A stretch of 64,000 nucleotides of DNA from Tilletiopsis washingtonensis (Eukaryota > Basidiomycota > Exobasidiomycetes > Entylomatales), in the NCBI RefSeq assembly GCF_003144115.1, contig NW_020312018.1, positions 212,239 to 276,238 of the forward strand. Direction: 5' to 3'. The position numbers and the translations under genes are program-made. Below, piece after piece: positions 23,161 to 35,200 of this stretch (positions are counted from its first letter, which is position 1; each line of letters opens with the position of its first letter). The notes beneath the pieces were generated by a model. It worked only from the letters and a program-made list of their open reading frames with translations, was not told the DNA's origin and made no database searches.

Positions 23161-23664
23161 GAGGAATGCACGGTGTGGAAGGAGCGATGCGAGCGTGCGC
23201 TGGCATGCAGCCTTGGTCTTATGCGCCTGCTTCGTGTGCCGAGCTACGAGGAGCTACATGCGCCTGGCTGCGCCCGCCGCCCCGACTGTGCCGGCTCCAG
23301 TGCGCGTCCACCTCATCGCACAGGCCTGGAGGGCGCGAACAGATGCTTGAGTGGCCATCGGTGGATGGAGAGAATGAATACAGCGTGAGGAAGGGGAGTG
23401 ACTGAGCAAGGGAGAGGGACCGCGCGTATCGTGGCGCGGAACAGAAGCGAGGCCGAGAAGGCGGCGCAGTGGGATGCAGCACGGACGCCGTGAAGGGGGG
23501 CGCGCAGAGCTATGAGGCCGCATATATAGGGTGACGGAGTGGGACAGTGCTGCAGGGAGTGAGCGAGGGCGTGAGAGAGAAGGGTCGTGAGAGCGGGTGG
23601 AAGCAGTCGGTAGCGCCGAGTGAGAGGAGGCGAGGAGAGATATGGGGAAATGAGGAGTCCGGGA
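23161..23664. other. Convergent intergenic region between MDM35 and the RasGEF gene
   Basis: 504 bp between two stop codons. The right part (23,380-23,660) is G/A-rich on the + strand, so it is C/T-rich in the RasGEF mRNA 3' flank. An isolated CATATATAG occurs near 23,521. No gene is seen. Confidence 0.5.
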
Positions 23665-26600
23665 TCAGGCGAAGAAGCCCTTGATCTTGCTCGACGTGAG
23701 CGCAGCCGGTCCGGTCTGTGCGCGAGGCTCGACCTGCAGCGAGCGCTGGTACATCTCCTCCTCGTCGAGGAGCGGCAGGTCGACGATGAGGCGCTCGACG
23801 CTGGTGTTGGCGCGCGCCATGCCGCGCTCGTGCTGCTGGCAGCGCACGATGGCCATGACGGCCTCGTCCATGAGGCTGAACTTGCGCCAGTGCACCATGT
23901 CGTCGCTCGCGCGCTTCGACGGGTTGCCGTCGGAGAGCGAGAGGATGTCCTGCAGATGCACGCCGCTGCGAGGGGTGTCAGTGCGGACCGCGAACTGGAC
24001 TGGTGTGCGCAGACTCACAGGTAAGGGATGGTGCGGCCCTCGGAGTTCTCGAGCGCAAGACGGTAGGCGGCGAAGCTGCGATCGCTGCCCATCAGGCGCG
24101 CGAGCGAGAGGTACACCTTGTTGACGGCCTTGCCGTTGAGCAGCTCGCGCGTGTGCTTGAGGCGATGCACCGAGGCGTTGCCGAGGCCGGCGAGCACGGC
24201 GTGCAGCGTGTTGTAGTTGTTGCTGTGCCGCAGGATCGCAGCGATGCTCATGAACTTCTCCAGCATGCGTGCGCGGTGCTTGATCTTGCCCTGCACGAGG
24301 ATCATCGTGCACACCCAGGCGGAGACGTAGTTGAAGTGCGCAATCGAGCGCGCGACCGGCCCGTTCTTCTCGCGCAGCTCGCGCGAGGCAAGGATGTGTC
24401 GCAGCAAGTCGCGTGGCCGGATGGCGCAGAAGAGGTTCCACTCGATGCGCGTCAGCTCGGCTGCGATCACCTCCTCGTCGGTGTCCGCCAGTGCATTCGA
24501 GATGCCGCGCAGTGCCGTCTTGCGCGCGTTCGTCAGGCCCTCTGGCGTGGCAGCCACGGCGGAGTTGACGTTGGCCGGCGGCGGCGCCAGGGCCGTGTCG
24601 GACGCCGACTGTTGAGCAGGGTAGCCGCCGGACACGCCAGACGAGGCCGCGTGCGGAGCGCTGCTGATGCTGGCAGCCGCAGACTTGACGCCACTGTCGC
24701 TCGATGTCTGCGCGTCCGAGTAGCTGTAGTCGCGGTGCTCCAAGGAGGGTCGCGAGAGCTGAGCCGAATCGATCGCCGAGCCACTGGCTGCCGAGCTGTC
24801 GGAGTATGCCCGCGAGCGCAGCACCTCCTGCGAGCTGTTGTCCATGCTGTACGAGCCGGACTGGGAGCTGGCGACCAGGGTGCTGCTCGAGGGCGCCAGC
24901 GTCTGGCCGTCGGCGCCAAGCAGAGAGGGGCGCACGGGCGGCACATCGGCCGCGACGGAGCGCGGCTTGTCGTTGTCCTGGTTCTTGCTCCATGCGGCAT
25001 CAGGGTCGGGCGCGAAGCGAAGTGCTTCGAGGTGCGGCTGCAGAGGGCTGGCGATGTGCATGGTAGACGGGTGCTGCAGCAGGCGCTGGAAGAAGTCGCA
25101 CAGCTCGCTGTACGTGTCCGGCGCCGACAGGTCGCCAGGGTAGTCTTGCATCCAGTCGCCAAGCATGGCAGTCAATCTGAGACGGGTAGTGGTCAGCACA
25201 AGCGCTGCATGGCAACATCACAGGAGAACTTACCTCATCAGCGAGAAGCGAATCATTACGCCGTCCGAGCGCTCGCTGCTCGACAGAGCATCGAAGCGCG
25301 CAACAAGCTGGCGCAGCAGCTCGATAGGCCGTGCGAAGCCGCGGTAGAAGACCATGAACATGAGCAGGAAGCGCTCGTCGTCGCCCGACACGGCTGCAAA
25401 GAAGAGCTTCTCCCACAGCTCCTCGATGGAGACGTAGCCGCCGGCAGTCTTTGCGCTCTGCAGGCCGAGCTGAGCCTTCGAGATGCTCTGCTGCAGCGCT
25501 GCCTCGTCTTCCGAGTTGCTGCCGGTGAGCGAAGGAGCATCGACCGACATCGTCGTGGCATCGCTGAGCTTGCGCGCGGTGTTGCGCACGTCGTGTCCGC
25601 TCGACTGTGCAGCGCCCTGCGTCGCACGCGAGAAGCCTGGGTTCTCGTTGCTCGAAGAGTAGCCGGCGGAGCTGAGAGCCGGGCTGTTCTGCTGACTCGC
25701 CGAGGACGTCCGGCTCGAGTCAAGAGAGGCGGTCGTGGCATCGCTCATCTTTCGCGAGCTCGAGCCAGGGCCCGTGGTCGATGCCGAGCCGTGCAGCTGC
25801 TGCAGCTGGTGGGCAGCGGGATCGAAGGCAGCCTTGCGTCCGGCTCGCGCCTTGGCCACCTCCTTGACGAGGTAGGAAAAGCAGTCGCGCATGCGCTTCT
25901 TGCCCTCCTCGCTCTGGTCGCTGCACTCGGCCAGGCCGACATTGTACACTGCAGCCATGTCCGAGGCGTAGTAGGGGTCGACGGCCTTTGGGAAGCTCTC
26001 CGACTTGCACGCCAGCATCACGGTGCTGAGGCTGTGCATCGCGAAGTTCTCGAGAAGCTCAGACATGCCGCGGAACGAGGAGATCTGCGCCGCGTCGTAG
26101 CAGAGGATGATGGCGTCGATGTGCGGCAGGAACTTCGGCCATGCGAAGCGCTTGCTGGGACCGTTGAGCAGCACCGATGCATCGATCTCCAGCACCTCAA
26201 TCGTGCGTTGCTCCTGGTCGACGATGCAGATCGTCGAGTGCGACGCAATCTTCTCCGACAGGACGTTCGGCTTCGACAGGCCAAACTGCCGCAGGCCCTT
26301 CTTGATGACGGTCGTCTTGCCCGCGCCTTGGTGGCCCACCACGGCAATGACGAAGCTGGCGTGCGACTTTGGCGGGTGCTGCACCTGCTGCAGCAGACTG
26401 GCGGTGCTGCCGCTGCGGCTGCGCGCGCCCGCACTGGCCGAGCCGGCCGGCGTAGCAGCGCCGCCAGGTGCACTGCTGGTGCCTGTTCCGCCTGCCGCGC
26501 TCAGAGCTGCGCCTGCGGAGCTGGCTGGCGTACTGCTGCTTGACGCGCTGCGCTCCGTCGAGTCTGCGGTGTGCGCGGACGGACCACCCACAGCCAACGC

Positions 26601-29108
26601 AACACTGCGCCGGAGCTGCTGGTTCTGCCGCGCATTCAGCTCGCCGTCGCCGCCGCTGAGGCCTGTGCGCGACTTGTCCGGCGCCGAGCCGCTCAAAGAT
26701 GGCGCCGTCGTTGCGAGCGAGGTGCGCGTGGCCGCACTCGGCGCCTCACTCTGCCCAGAATTGTCGACCGGCGATGATCCAGCAGGCGTAGACGAGCTGT
26801 CTCCCGCTTGGACGCCCAGCAGAGCTGAAGGATCGTCGCTGCCGTCGTGATCCTCTTCGCTGCGTGCGACGCCCTCGAGGCCAGGCACAACCATCTCGTT
26901 GCAGAGCATCGAGCGCGGGCGAGCGCGGGCCTGCACGCTGAAGCGACCTGCTGAAGACGGGGACGATGCTGCAGGGACAGCGCCGACTGTGGCGCCACGC
27001 GGACGCCCGCGGATCGTGCCATTCGGCCCGAGCGACGATGGCTCGAGCTTCGGCGGCGTCTGCGGCGGCGCGTCTTCCTCCTTCGTCGGCGGCAGAGGCG
27101 CACCACTGCCAGACGAGCTGGACGAGCGGCGGCTGATGGCCGGGCGCGTCGAGGGTGGCTGCAGGCTTGAACTTCCGTCGCGGGAGCGATAGCTCGGCGT
27201 CTGACTCGTACTGCGGCCAGCGTGGCCGGCATCGCGCCCATCCTGCGCGTCCATGTCGAGCGCAGCCTGGCTCAAGCTCTGGCTGCGCGTCCTGCCACGG
27301 TCTGCAGCGCCACTGCTGCGCGAGTCTGGCAGGTCCTTGGGCGGCGGCGGTGGCGGCATCGAAGGTGTGGGACGAGGCGGCGGCAGCGCGCTGTAGCGGG
27401 CGACGCGATGGTACCCGTCGCTCGGCTTGACGAACATGCGTGAGGCAGTCGGGCTCGTCAGGCTGGGCATGAAGGAGGCGTTGGGCGAGGTCGGTGACGG
27501 CAGTGGCGAGTCGAGCGTGGGCACGCTGCTGATGGACGAGTCGGGCGACTGGTACATGCCGGGTCCCCATTCTGCCGACTGCGTCCGTGCCGTCGAGGGA
27601 GTGCGTGCGGGCGAGGAGGAGTCGCGGGCTCCTGCCGGCGAGTAGTCGCGATATCGCTGGCCATCCAGTGCGTCCTGGCGCAGCGTTGCTGAGGAAGCCA
27701 TCTCGGAGGGACGAGGCGACACGCGGAGCCAATTTGTCAGGCCTCCGTCTTCGGACATGCGCCGGCTGCCAAGGGCATCCTGCTCGTCCAGGCCGTCGTC
27801 GGGCGCATCGTCGAGTGACAGCATGGAGACGAGGCGCTCGGGAGAGCTGCTCCCGCTCTCCGGGCTCAGGGCGGCGTCGTAGAAGGAGTCGGAGCTGCTG
27901 ATGGCCCCGGGTGTCACCGCCCTGACCTCTGGCGCGTTCGTGCCACTATGTGTGGCCGTCGATGGAGAGAGTCTGCGAGCGCGTCGCAGCCGGCCGGGCA
28001 GCGGCGACCCCGCATCTGCGTCCTTCGAGCTGCTCGGCCAGGCCTGATCGTCGCTGCTATCAGAGCCCTCCTCGCTGTCGTCGCGGGTGGGATCTTCCTC
28101 CGCCCCATGCTGCCGCTGTGCATCCGTGCTTTGCCGCTTGATCTGCCGTTTGCGCACCTGCTCGCGGAGCAAACGGCGCCTCCGCCTTGCTCGGGCAGCA
28201 TCACGGATCGCAGCATCTGCTGGGCTGCCCAGCTCCTCCTGCGACGCCTCTGCATCGCCTTCGCCTTCGCCCGAAGAGGATGGCTCGCCTGTCGGGGGCG
28301 CGTCCGCAGTCTCGTCGCTGTCCCTGCGAGGCGCGTCGGGCACTTCGCTGATCTGCGAGCTCGAGGTGACATCGCTGTGTCCGGTCGCTGCGCGCGCGTC
28401 CGCGACCGAGCTCGGGCCAGTGTGTGCATCGATAATGCCCGTCTGACTGCCGCGTCCTGACACACCAGAATGAGACTCGGCCGAGACGGCGGAGCCAGTG
28501 CTGGCGCCTTTGCGGTGCAGCGTGGCGCCTTGCCGCGATGCACCGGCCTCAACGTCGGCCTGCGCACGCCGAGGCGTCGCTTCAGACTCGACCGCCGGCG
28601 CGCCGCTCGCATTCGGCAGCGCGCCACGCGAGGTGGCACTCGAGCGGGAGCTGGAGCGAGACACTGCCGCGCTCAGCTCGAGCGGCACATCGGCGAGCTG
28701 CATCGGAGATCCTGAAGGCGCCGAGGCACCCAAAGACAGAGCCTCAGCGAAGCGCCGATCCTCCTCGGCTACCTCCTGGTCCAAGCCGAAGACCGGCGAG
28801 CCATGCAGCTGCGCGCTTGCATCGCTGGCTTTTGGCGGAGAGGCGGAGGTCGAGGGGGTGTGGCGCAAGCCAGGTGCACGGACCGAGTTGGTCGAGCGCA
28901 GGCGCGGCACGGGCGGAGGCGCCTCGATGGACGAGGACGACGGAGCGGACGAGTCTGCGCTCGGCCCGCTGAGCTTGCGCGTGCGATTCTGCCAGAACGC
29001 CAGCGCTGGCGGGCGCCGCTTCTCGGGCGTCGCTGCTGTGCTAGACGCAGACGCAGCGGCCGTCGCATCGGGCGCCGCAGCGCCCGCGGCTGAATGCGCA
29101 GACGGCAT
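23665..29108 (-). CDS. Large Ras guanine-nucleotide exchange factor with a P-loop GTPase-like domain
   Basis: Coding segments (minus) are 29108..25234, 25176..24019 and 23965..23665, giving 1,777 aa. The start is the first in-frame ATG after a probable leader intron. Residues 1 to ~900 are Ser/Pro-rich and disordered. Around 910-1080 a Ras-like fold is suggested: P-loop GHQGAGKTT is intact, but no DxxG switch motif follows and the guanine-specificity box reads ACKSES. A RasGEF-N (REM) module starts near 1215 (VSIEELWEKLFFAAVSGDDE). The catalytic Cdc25 domain is ~1500-1760, with AHFNYVSAWV, NNYNTLHAVLAGL and TIPYLGVHLQDI. The last two junctions are confirmed by R-LTAML and PYL-GVHL. The protein should load a Ras- or Rap-type GTPase with GTP. 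The substrate and the role of the degenerate GTPase-like domain are unknown. Confidence 0.9.
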
Positions 29109-29189
29109 CGGCACGCCGAATCTCGCGCAGGCTCACAGCGGAGCTGTGGCACGGCTCGCGGCAGGGAACGCGGATCTCGATAAGGCTGG

Positions 29190-29277
29190 CTGTAGGAGCC
29201 CGTGTCAGCGAGCTGCTGTCGCGTGCCGTGCGCAGCTGGCCTGGCCTGCTCTCCGAAGTGGTGATGTGAACACTCAC
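29190..29277 (-). other. Probable 5'-UTR intron of the RasGEF gene
   Basis: On the minus strand the donor GTGAGT begins at 29,277 and the acceptor GGCTCCTACAG ends at 29,190, with a GCTGACAC branch-like site before it. A stop codon lies in frame between this acceptor and the chosen ATG, so the intron is in the leader unless a different acceptor is used. Confidence 0.4.
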
Positions 29278-32200
29278 CTATGATGGCAGGCCGCTGAGCT
29301 CAGGAACGATGACAGGAGCGCAGGACTGCGCCTGCGGTGCGCCAGCTGAGTGCGCGGAGCTGCTCTGGGCAGCAGCGAGGAGTGCGCGACAGGAGCGCCG
29401 CGATGAGGGTATCAAGATCCGCTCCGGTCCGAGAGAGGCGTCGAGCAGGCAGCGCACGCGGGCCGACGAGAGACAGGTGCCGCCTGACTCGCAGCTGCGC
29501 GAGAAGCCGGGCGTGAGGGAGCGGTGCGGCCGAGCGGCGCGCGTGGCAGGTCGTGCAGGGCGTGCGACGTGCACGAAGAGTGGAGTGAGTGAGTATGGTG
29601 GAAGCCGGCAAAGATGGTGGTGCGCGGCAGAGGCGGTGGAGCGGAAGGGCGATGCTGCTGCTCGTCGTCGCCGTCGACTCGAGCATCACGCGGCCGCCGC
29701 GTGCGCACAGGCGCAGCAACAGCAGGCAGCGCGTCGGTCAGCAGCAGCTCCGCCGTCGCCGGCTGCGTGTCGCGCCGCCGCGCGCGGCCCCTCAGCCGGC
29801 GGCGACGCGCGCGCGCGGGCCTCTCGTCGCCTGCCGCGCCAGCGTCCAGCACAGCCCGCCTTGGCTGCGCGCCTCCTCTCGCCTGACTTTGACTCGCTGC
29901 TCGCGTGCGCTGCCCGCCGCACCGGCACCCCAAAGTGCACTCTGCGCTGTGCCTTGCTGCTTCGGCACCCCTGTTGCTCCCGCACTGGCCGGCGGCCGGT
30001 GTGCTGCTGCTGCGATGCTCCCGGCGCTGCGTGCGTGCCGCTCTGGGAGCTGAAAGGCGGCTCTGAGCGGCTGCCCCTCGCGCGGCGCGCGGCCCGTCGT
30101 TGCTTTCCTGCCAGCCTGCCGCGCGGCACGGCCTCTGCCATGCCCTGCCATGGTCCCTCCTTGCCGCCTCTCTGTTGCTCTCGCCGATCCCTCTCGCGGC
30201 GTCTCGTTCGCAGCATGCAGCGCTGCACTTGCCGCTGCTGCTCGCTGCACCCTGATGGCGGCGGCGGCGGCGAGGCCCGGCGCCCGGCACGCGCTGCGGA
30301 AGCTCATCCAGCCGCCTCTTCCCACTCCGAGCCGCCGGCCACGCGCAGCGCGCTCAAGGAGGTGTTGCTCGCGCGGAGTTGGCGCTTGAGACGTCTTACG
30401 GCGGGAGTCGCACGCGCGGGGCCCGCTGCTGTGCTGTGCGAGGCGGCGCTCTCGCACGGCAGCGCCGCCTCTCGTCCGAGCAGAGCCCTTCTCTGCACCT
30501 TGCCAGGGCCCGCGCCGGGCAAACGGGAGCGGACGGAGCATCAAGTGCAGCGTGGGGAACCCTAGCGACGACGCACCGAACGCAGCACCGTCCGACGCAC
30601 CTGCAGCGCGCCCGGCGCTTTTGCCGACGCCCCCACGCTCGGGGCTCAGGCCGCAGGGTGCCGCAGCTGCGGCACGGTGCGCACACGCGAGCCACGTCTG
30701 CTGCCTTTGCCGTCGACGCAGGCCGCGCGAAAGCGTCGAGTGATGGCGGCGAGACGAGGCACGTCCGAACCGGAGCTTGCTCTCCCGAGCTGCGCGCCGG
30801 AGCCCGGAACAGGCCGGGAGTGGCTCAGCCAGGCACGACAGGCAGCGGCTGCGCCCCTGGGGCTGGCCTGGGAGCTTCTGGCCGCTGACGGCGGGTGCCA
30901 GAGAAGGAGGCGAGCGACGGTGAGCTCACAGCAGCGGCTCACCGCAGCAGTCTTAGTGAGCGAAGATCAGGCCATCCGCTCGCTGCCGCACACGGCATGC
31001 GATCTCTGACCCTTCGCTGGGCCTCGCTCGAAGCAACGTCTGCTGAGGCCGGATCTGGCGTGGACGCGGAGGCCGCCGCGTCCGGTGTCGCGCGTGCCGC
31101 CGCGCGCTGCTGCGTGCGGTCCGCGCCGCTGTCAGGGACCCCCTCCGTCGCGGGACAAGCAGGCGAGTGCGTGGGAGAGACGCTAGGGCAGCGGCCGCAG
31201 CAGCAAGGGCTGCGCAAGTCGAGCGAGCCTCAGCAATCGACGAATGCGAAGGCTCAAGGGCAGCGACGGTCGCACGTCTGGACGATCCTGGGCCCTGAGC
31301 GCCGCTCGGCGTTCCGACCGTTGTGCCTGCAGTCGTCTGGGCACCTGCTCCTGATGACGCGCCGCCGATGCTTCTCTCGGTCGTACGATGGAGAGCGGCG
31401 GATCACGCAGGGGCAGGGTCAACGTGACCGCTGCTGCTGAGATCGCTCGACGACGCCGTCTTTCCTCATTGATTCTCGTGGCTCCGACTGGCATGTCGTC
31501 GACCTCCAGGCATGCTCGAACAATAAGAATCGACCGCCCGTCCGTGATCGCCGGCTCGAACGGCAGGCCCATCGGCCGACGAGCGAGCCAGACAGCGTCC
31601 TGTCCTCCTCCAACAGCCTCGGATGCATTCCAGTCGGCGCTTGTCGCCCTGCTGTCCCACCTTGCAGACGTCCATCGCCGGTCGGCGTCAAAATCTGACC
31701 TGTCCGCTGTGCGGCCGCAATTCCCAGCATCTCAGCTTCCGATACATCTTGCAGCGTGAGGACATCCGGCGTAAATGCCGAAGGACAGACATGAGAGCAC
31801 GAGCAGCCTCAGAGCGGGGCCTGTTGGTGTAGGTCCAGCTGCCGGCGCCGCCTCCGTCGCGGAGGTGGCGCTGCGGCGCCGGCGTTCGCGCCGAGACATG
31901 ATCATCGGGGGGCCTGGGCGTGCACGTGTGGTGGAGATGCACACTGCATGCCGATAGACGGACGGACAGACGACCTCAGAGGTCAAGAGTCCGCCTCGCA
32001 GCGGTCCATGTCAAGGCGGAGCCGGCTCGCGCGCTTGCTGTGCTGCGGCGTGCGTGCGCACATGCATTGGTTTGGCGGCCCGCTCTGCGCGCGAAGGCGG
32101 AGCGCAGCATGAGGCAGCACCGAAGCCACGAGGAGTCCTCAGCGCCCAGCAGAGCGTGGCGGCAGCGCCACAATTTTCTCGGCGCGCGACGCAAGTGAGT

Positions 32201-35200
32201 CTGCGGCAACAGCGCGCGACGAACGCACGCTTCTCTGCGCTCTCCTTTGTCTCAGCGCCATCGGGCACCGCTGCAGTGGTGCGCGTCGGGCGGTTCGGAG
32301 CCGCGAGGCCTCTGCGCAGCGGTTGGGGTGGCGGCGCAGCATCAGGTGGAGGATCCGCCGGCGTGACGCTCGCAGGTGCCCGCGCCACCGCCGAAACGAG
32401 CCCCGTCGACGCCTCCAGCCCGCGCTGCATCACAACAACCCACGTCATCCTCGCTTGCAGGCGTGCAGCGCTGTGCTGTCCAAGGTGCAGGCCGCCATTG
32501 CGCGATGCATGCACGCGCCGTGTTCTTGGGTGCTTCCGACGGAAGCAGCGCTCGGCGCAGGACACGTCGCGGCCGCTCCTGACGTTGCCTTGGTCGGCTG
32601 GCGCGCATCCGACTTGGCCCGCGATACACGAGCCTCTCGTTCCGTCGGGAGCCCATTGGCGACGCCGTCGCAAGGCCCAATCGACAGAGTAGCTATTCAC
32701 CCATATGGCGCGCATCGGGCGTCGATGACATGGCGCAAACGTCATCGCAGCGCTCGCCAAGCGGGCGACGGCCGTGCAGCATTCCGCGCGCGCACGCTTG
32801 GCGTCGTTGTCGTCGTCGTCGAGCGCAGCCGGGCGAGTGCTCATGAAACACTGCCGACCCGGACGAGAGAGCGTGTGCGCCGCATTCACGGAGTTGGTCC
32901 TCCTGCCCTGAGGTGTCTGCAGCTGCATTCTGCTGCTGCGCTCTGGTGGGCCGCTCAGCGCACTCACCGGCGGCACACGGCTCGCACGAACGGCATTCCG
33001 GCTCCCGAAACGCAGCACGAGGATCGCACGCCGCACCACGTTCGCCTGTGCTTGGCACAGAAGCAGCGGCGCCTTGAGATGGAGCGCATTGTGATTGCGG
33101 TGCAAGCAGGGTCGCAGCGGAATTCACCAGGCCGCCGCTCGCGGAGCCGAGAAACGACCGAGCGGTCGGGGGTCCAAGCTCGCAGCTCCAGCATGCAGAG
33201 GTCTAGGCGCTCTCGCCTGGCCGTGGCGTAACGTGTGCTTGAGCGGCGCCGAGATGAACGCGGCACGCGGAGCGGGCGCAGGCTTCGGGCAGCTGGTGTG
33301 GCAGCGGGAGGAACGCTGCGCAGGCGACAGCAGGCCACGGCCGGGCAGCCGGCGCTCCAAAGACGGGTTCCCGGAGCGGCTGCCTGCTGCGTCTGGCTGG
33401 GTGCTTGTGCACCGCTGTCGGCGCTCTCCTCGGCACAGAGGCGCACCACAGGCGCGCTGGCCGCCTGCGCGAAGGTTTCATGCCTGGGGCCCACGCGCCT
33501 GCACCGAGGCAGAACGGCCGCAGATGCAGGCAGCAGCGGTACCGCAGATGCAGATGCAGCACGCAGCACGGGGGGGCCAACGCATGAGCCCAGCCTGCAC
33601 GCTCGCCGAGGGCCCGCATCATGCGATGTGCACGCAGCACACGGCCTTGCATCACCAGAGCGCGAAGGGTGCAGGCGGGCGGCCAGCGCAGCGCAGCGCT
33701 CGGCAGCCGGCTCGGGTGCGTTCGACGAGTGGTCTGCGGGCGCTGCCTTGAGAAAGGGCCAGCTCGTCGGGCAAGTGCAGCGGCGTCGTGGCTCGATGTC
33801 GCCCGTGGTGCGACTGCGCGAGGACGCCGCAGTGCCATGCCGTCGGCGCCCGCAAGGTGGCACACGGCGGACCATGCATCGGCTGGCAGCATCGCCCATC
33901 TAGCGAGCCGTCGTCGGTGGGCGCGGACGACGATCGCATCGGCAGGTGAGACGCCTGGGCCACGCGGCAGATCGGCGGCAGCAAGTGCGAGCCAGCGTGC
34001 GGTGCCGAGGCAGCGCAGGCTGCCAGATTCGGGGTGCCGTGCCCCTGCTGCCGGCCGGCACACGCATGAGACCACGTCTGGTGCGCGCCGCGCGCGCGGG
34101 CGAGTGAGAGGGAGGAGGCGCCGCGGTGGCTGAGCTCGAGGAGAAGGGATCGTCGGAGCCGCACGACGCAGCGGCAGCCGGGAATCTTGCCCGAGATTGC
34201 TGCCGAGGCAGGACTGCCGCGCTGCCCGCAAGCCTCCGCTGCCGCTGCGTCTGCTGCTTGGCCGCTGCGTTCATGCGCAGAACGCAATCTCGCCAGAGGC
34301 CAGGGCCGCTATACGTATGCAGGGCGCTGCGCCCGCGGCCGTGCGGCTGCGCTGCCGCTGCCCACCCGGGTTTCTCGCATCCCACCCTCGGCGGCCGAGC
34401 GGCTGGCGCGCAGGAGCGGAGCAATGCACCTCGTGCGCTAGAAGCGCATGCAGGCAGCGAGATGGCCGGACACGCTGCGCGTTGCCCCGCACCCTCTGGC
34501 GCACTCAACTCCCGCCTCCCGAGTCGCCTGCGCCGCGTGAGTCGAGCGTCTCGAGGACCGGCACGGATGCTGGACGCGGTATCTGATCCCCTTCGGCGGG
34601 CATCGGCACTCCAGCGGCTGGCAGCTGCGATGAGACGCTGCAGGATGGATGCCGGACCGTGCACGGCGGCGCTGCGGGATCGGCGGCGATGGAGGTGTGG
34701 CCCGCGAGGAGGCGCGCGTGGCGCTCGTGCCAACCCAGCACCTGATAGGGCGGCTCCGCCTTGCTCCAGCAAGCATCAGAGGGCAGGACAAGGCGTTCGT
34801 CGGACACCACCACGCTGGCAGACGCATCGAAGCATGCCGCTGTCGTGGGCTCCGGGCATGCTCCAGCTGCACTTCCACCGGCAGATCTTCGAGCGGGGCG
34901 TCGCACTTCCGCATGAGAGGGGGGCTAGCGAGATGCGAGGCCAGCGCAGGATCAACCGGCGAGGGGCGAGTCCGCTGCCCACCCCCAGCGCTGGAGGAGA
35001 GGGGCGCTTGCGGCCTCCGGGCGGGCACGCTACGCTGCGACAAGAGCACCTCAGATTGCGACGCCGGCGCCAGCGCGGCATCCTAGGCGGCACGCCATCG
35101 GGCCACACAGGCAGCTCGGGCGTGGCTGGTGTGGTGCTTAGCGGATCTGGACGCCCCTCCTGCCTCGGCGGAGTGGGCCTGGCGCATCAGCATGGATGCT

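Noticed and set aside
23518-23530. TATA-like CATATATAG as a promoter
   Set aside because: It lies between two convergent 3' ends, with no start codon of a supported gene downstream on either strand.
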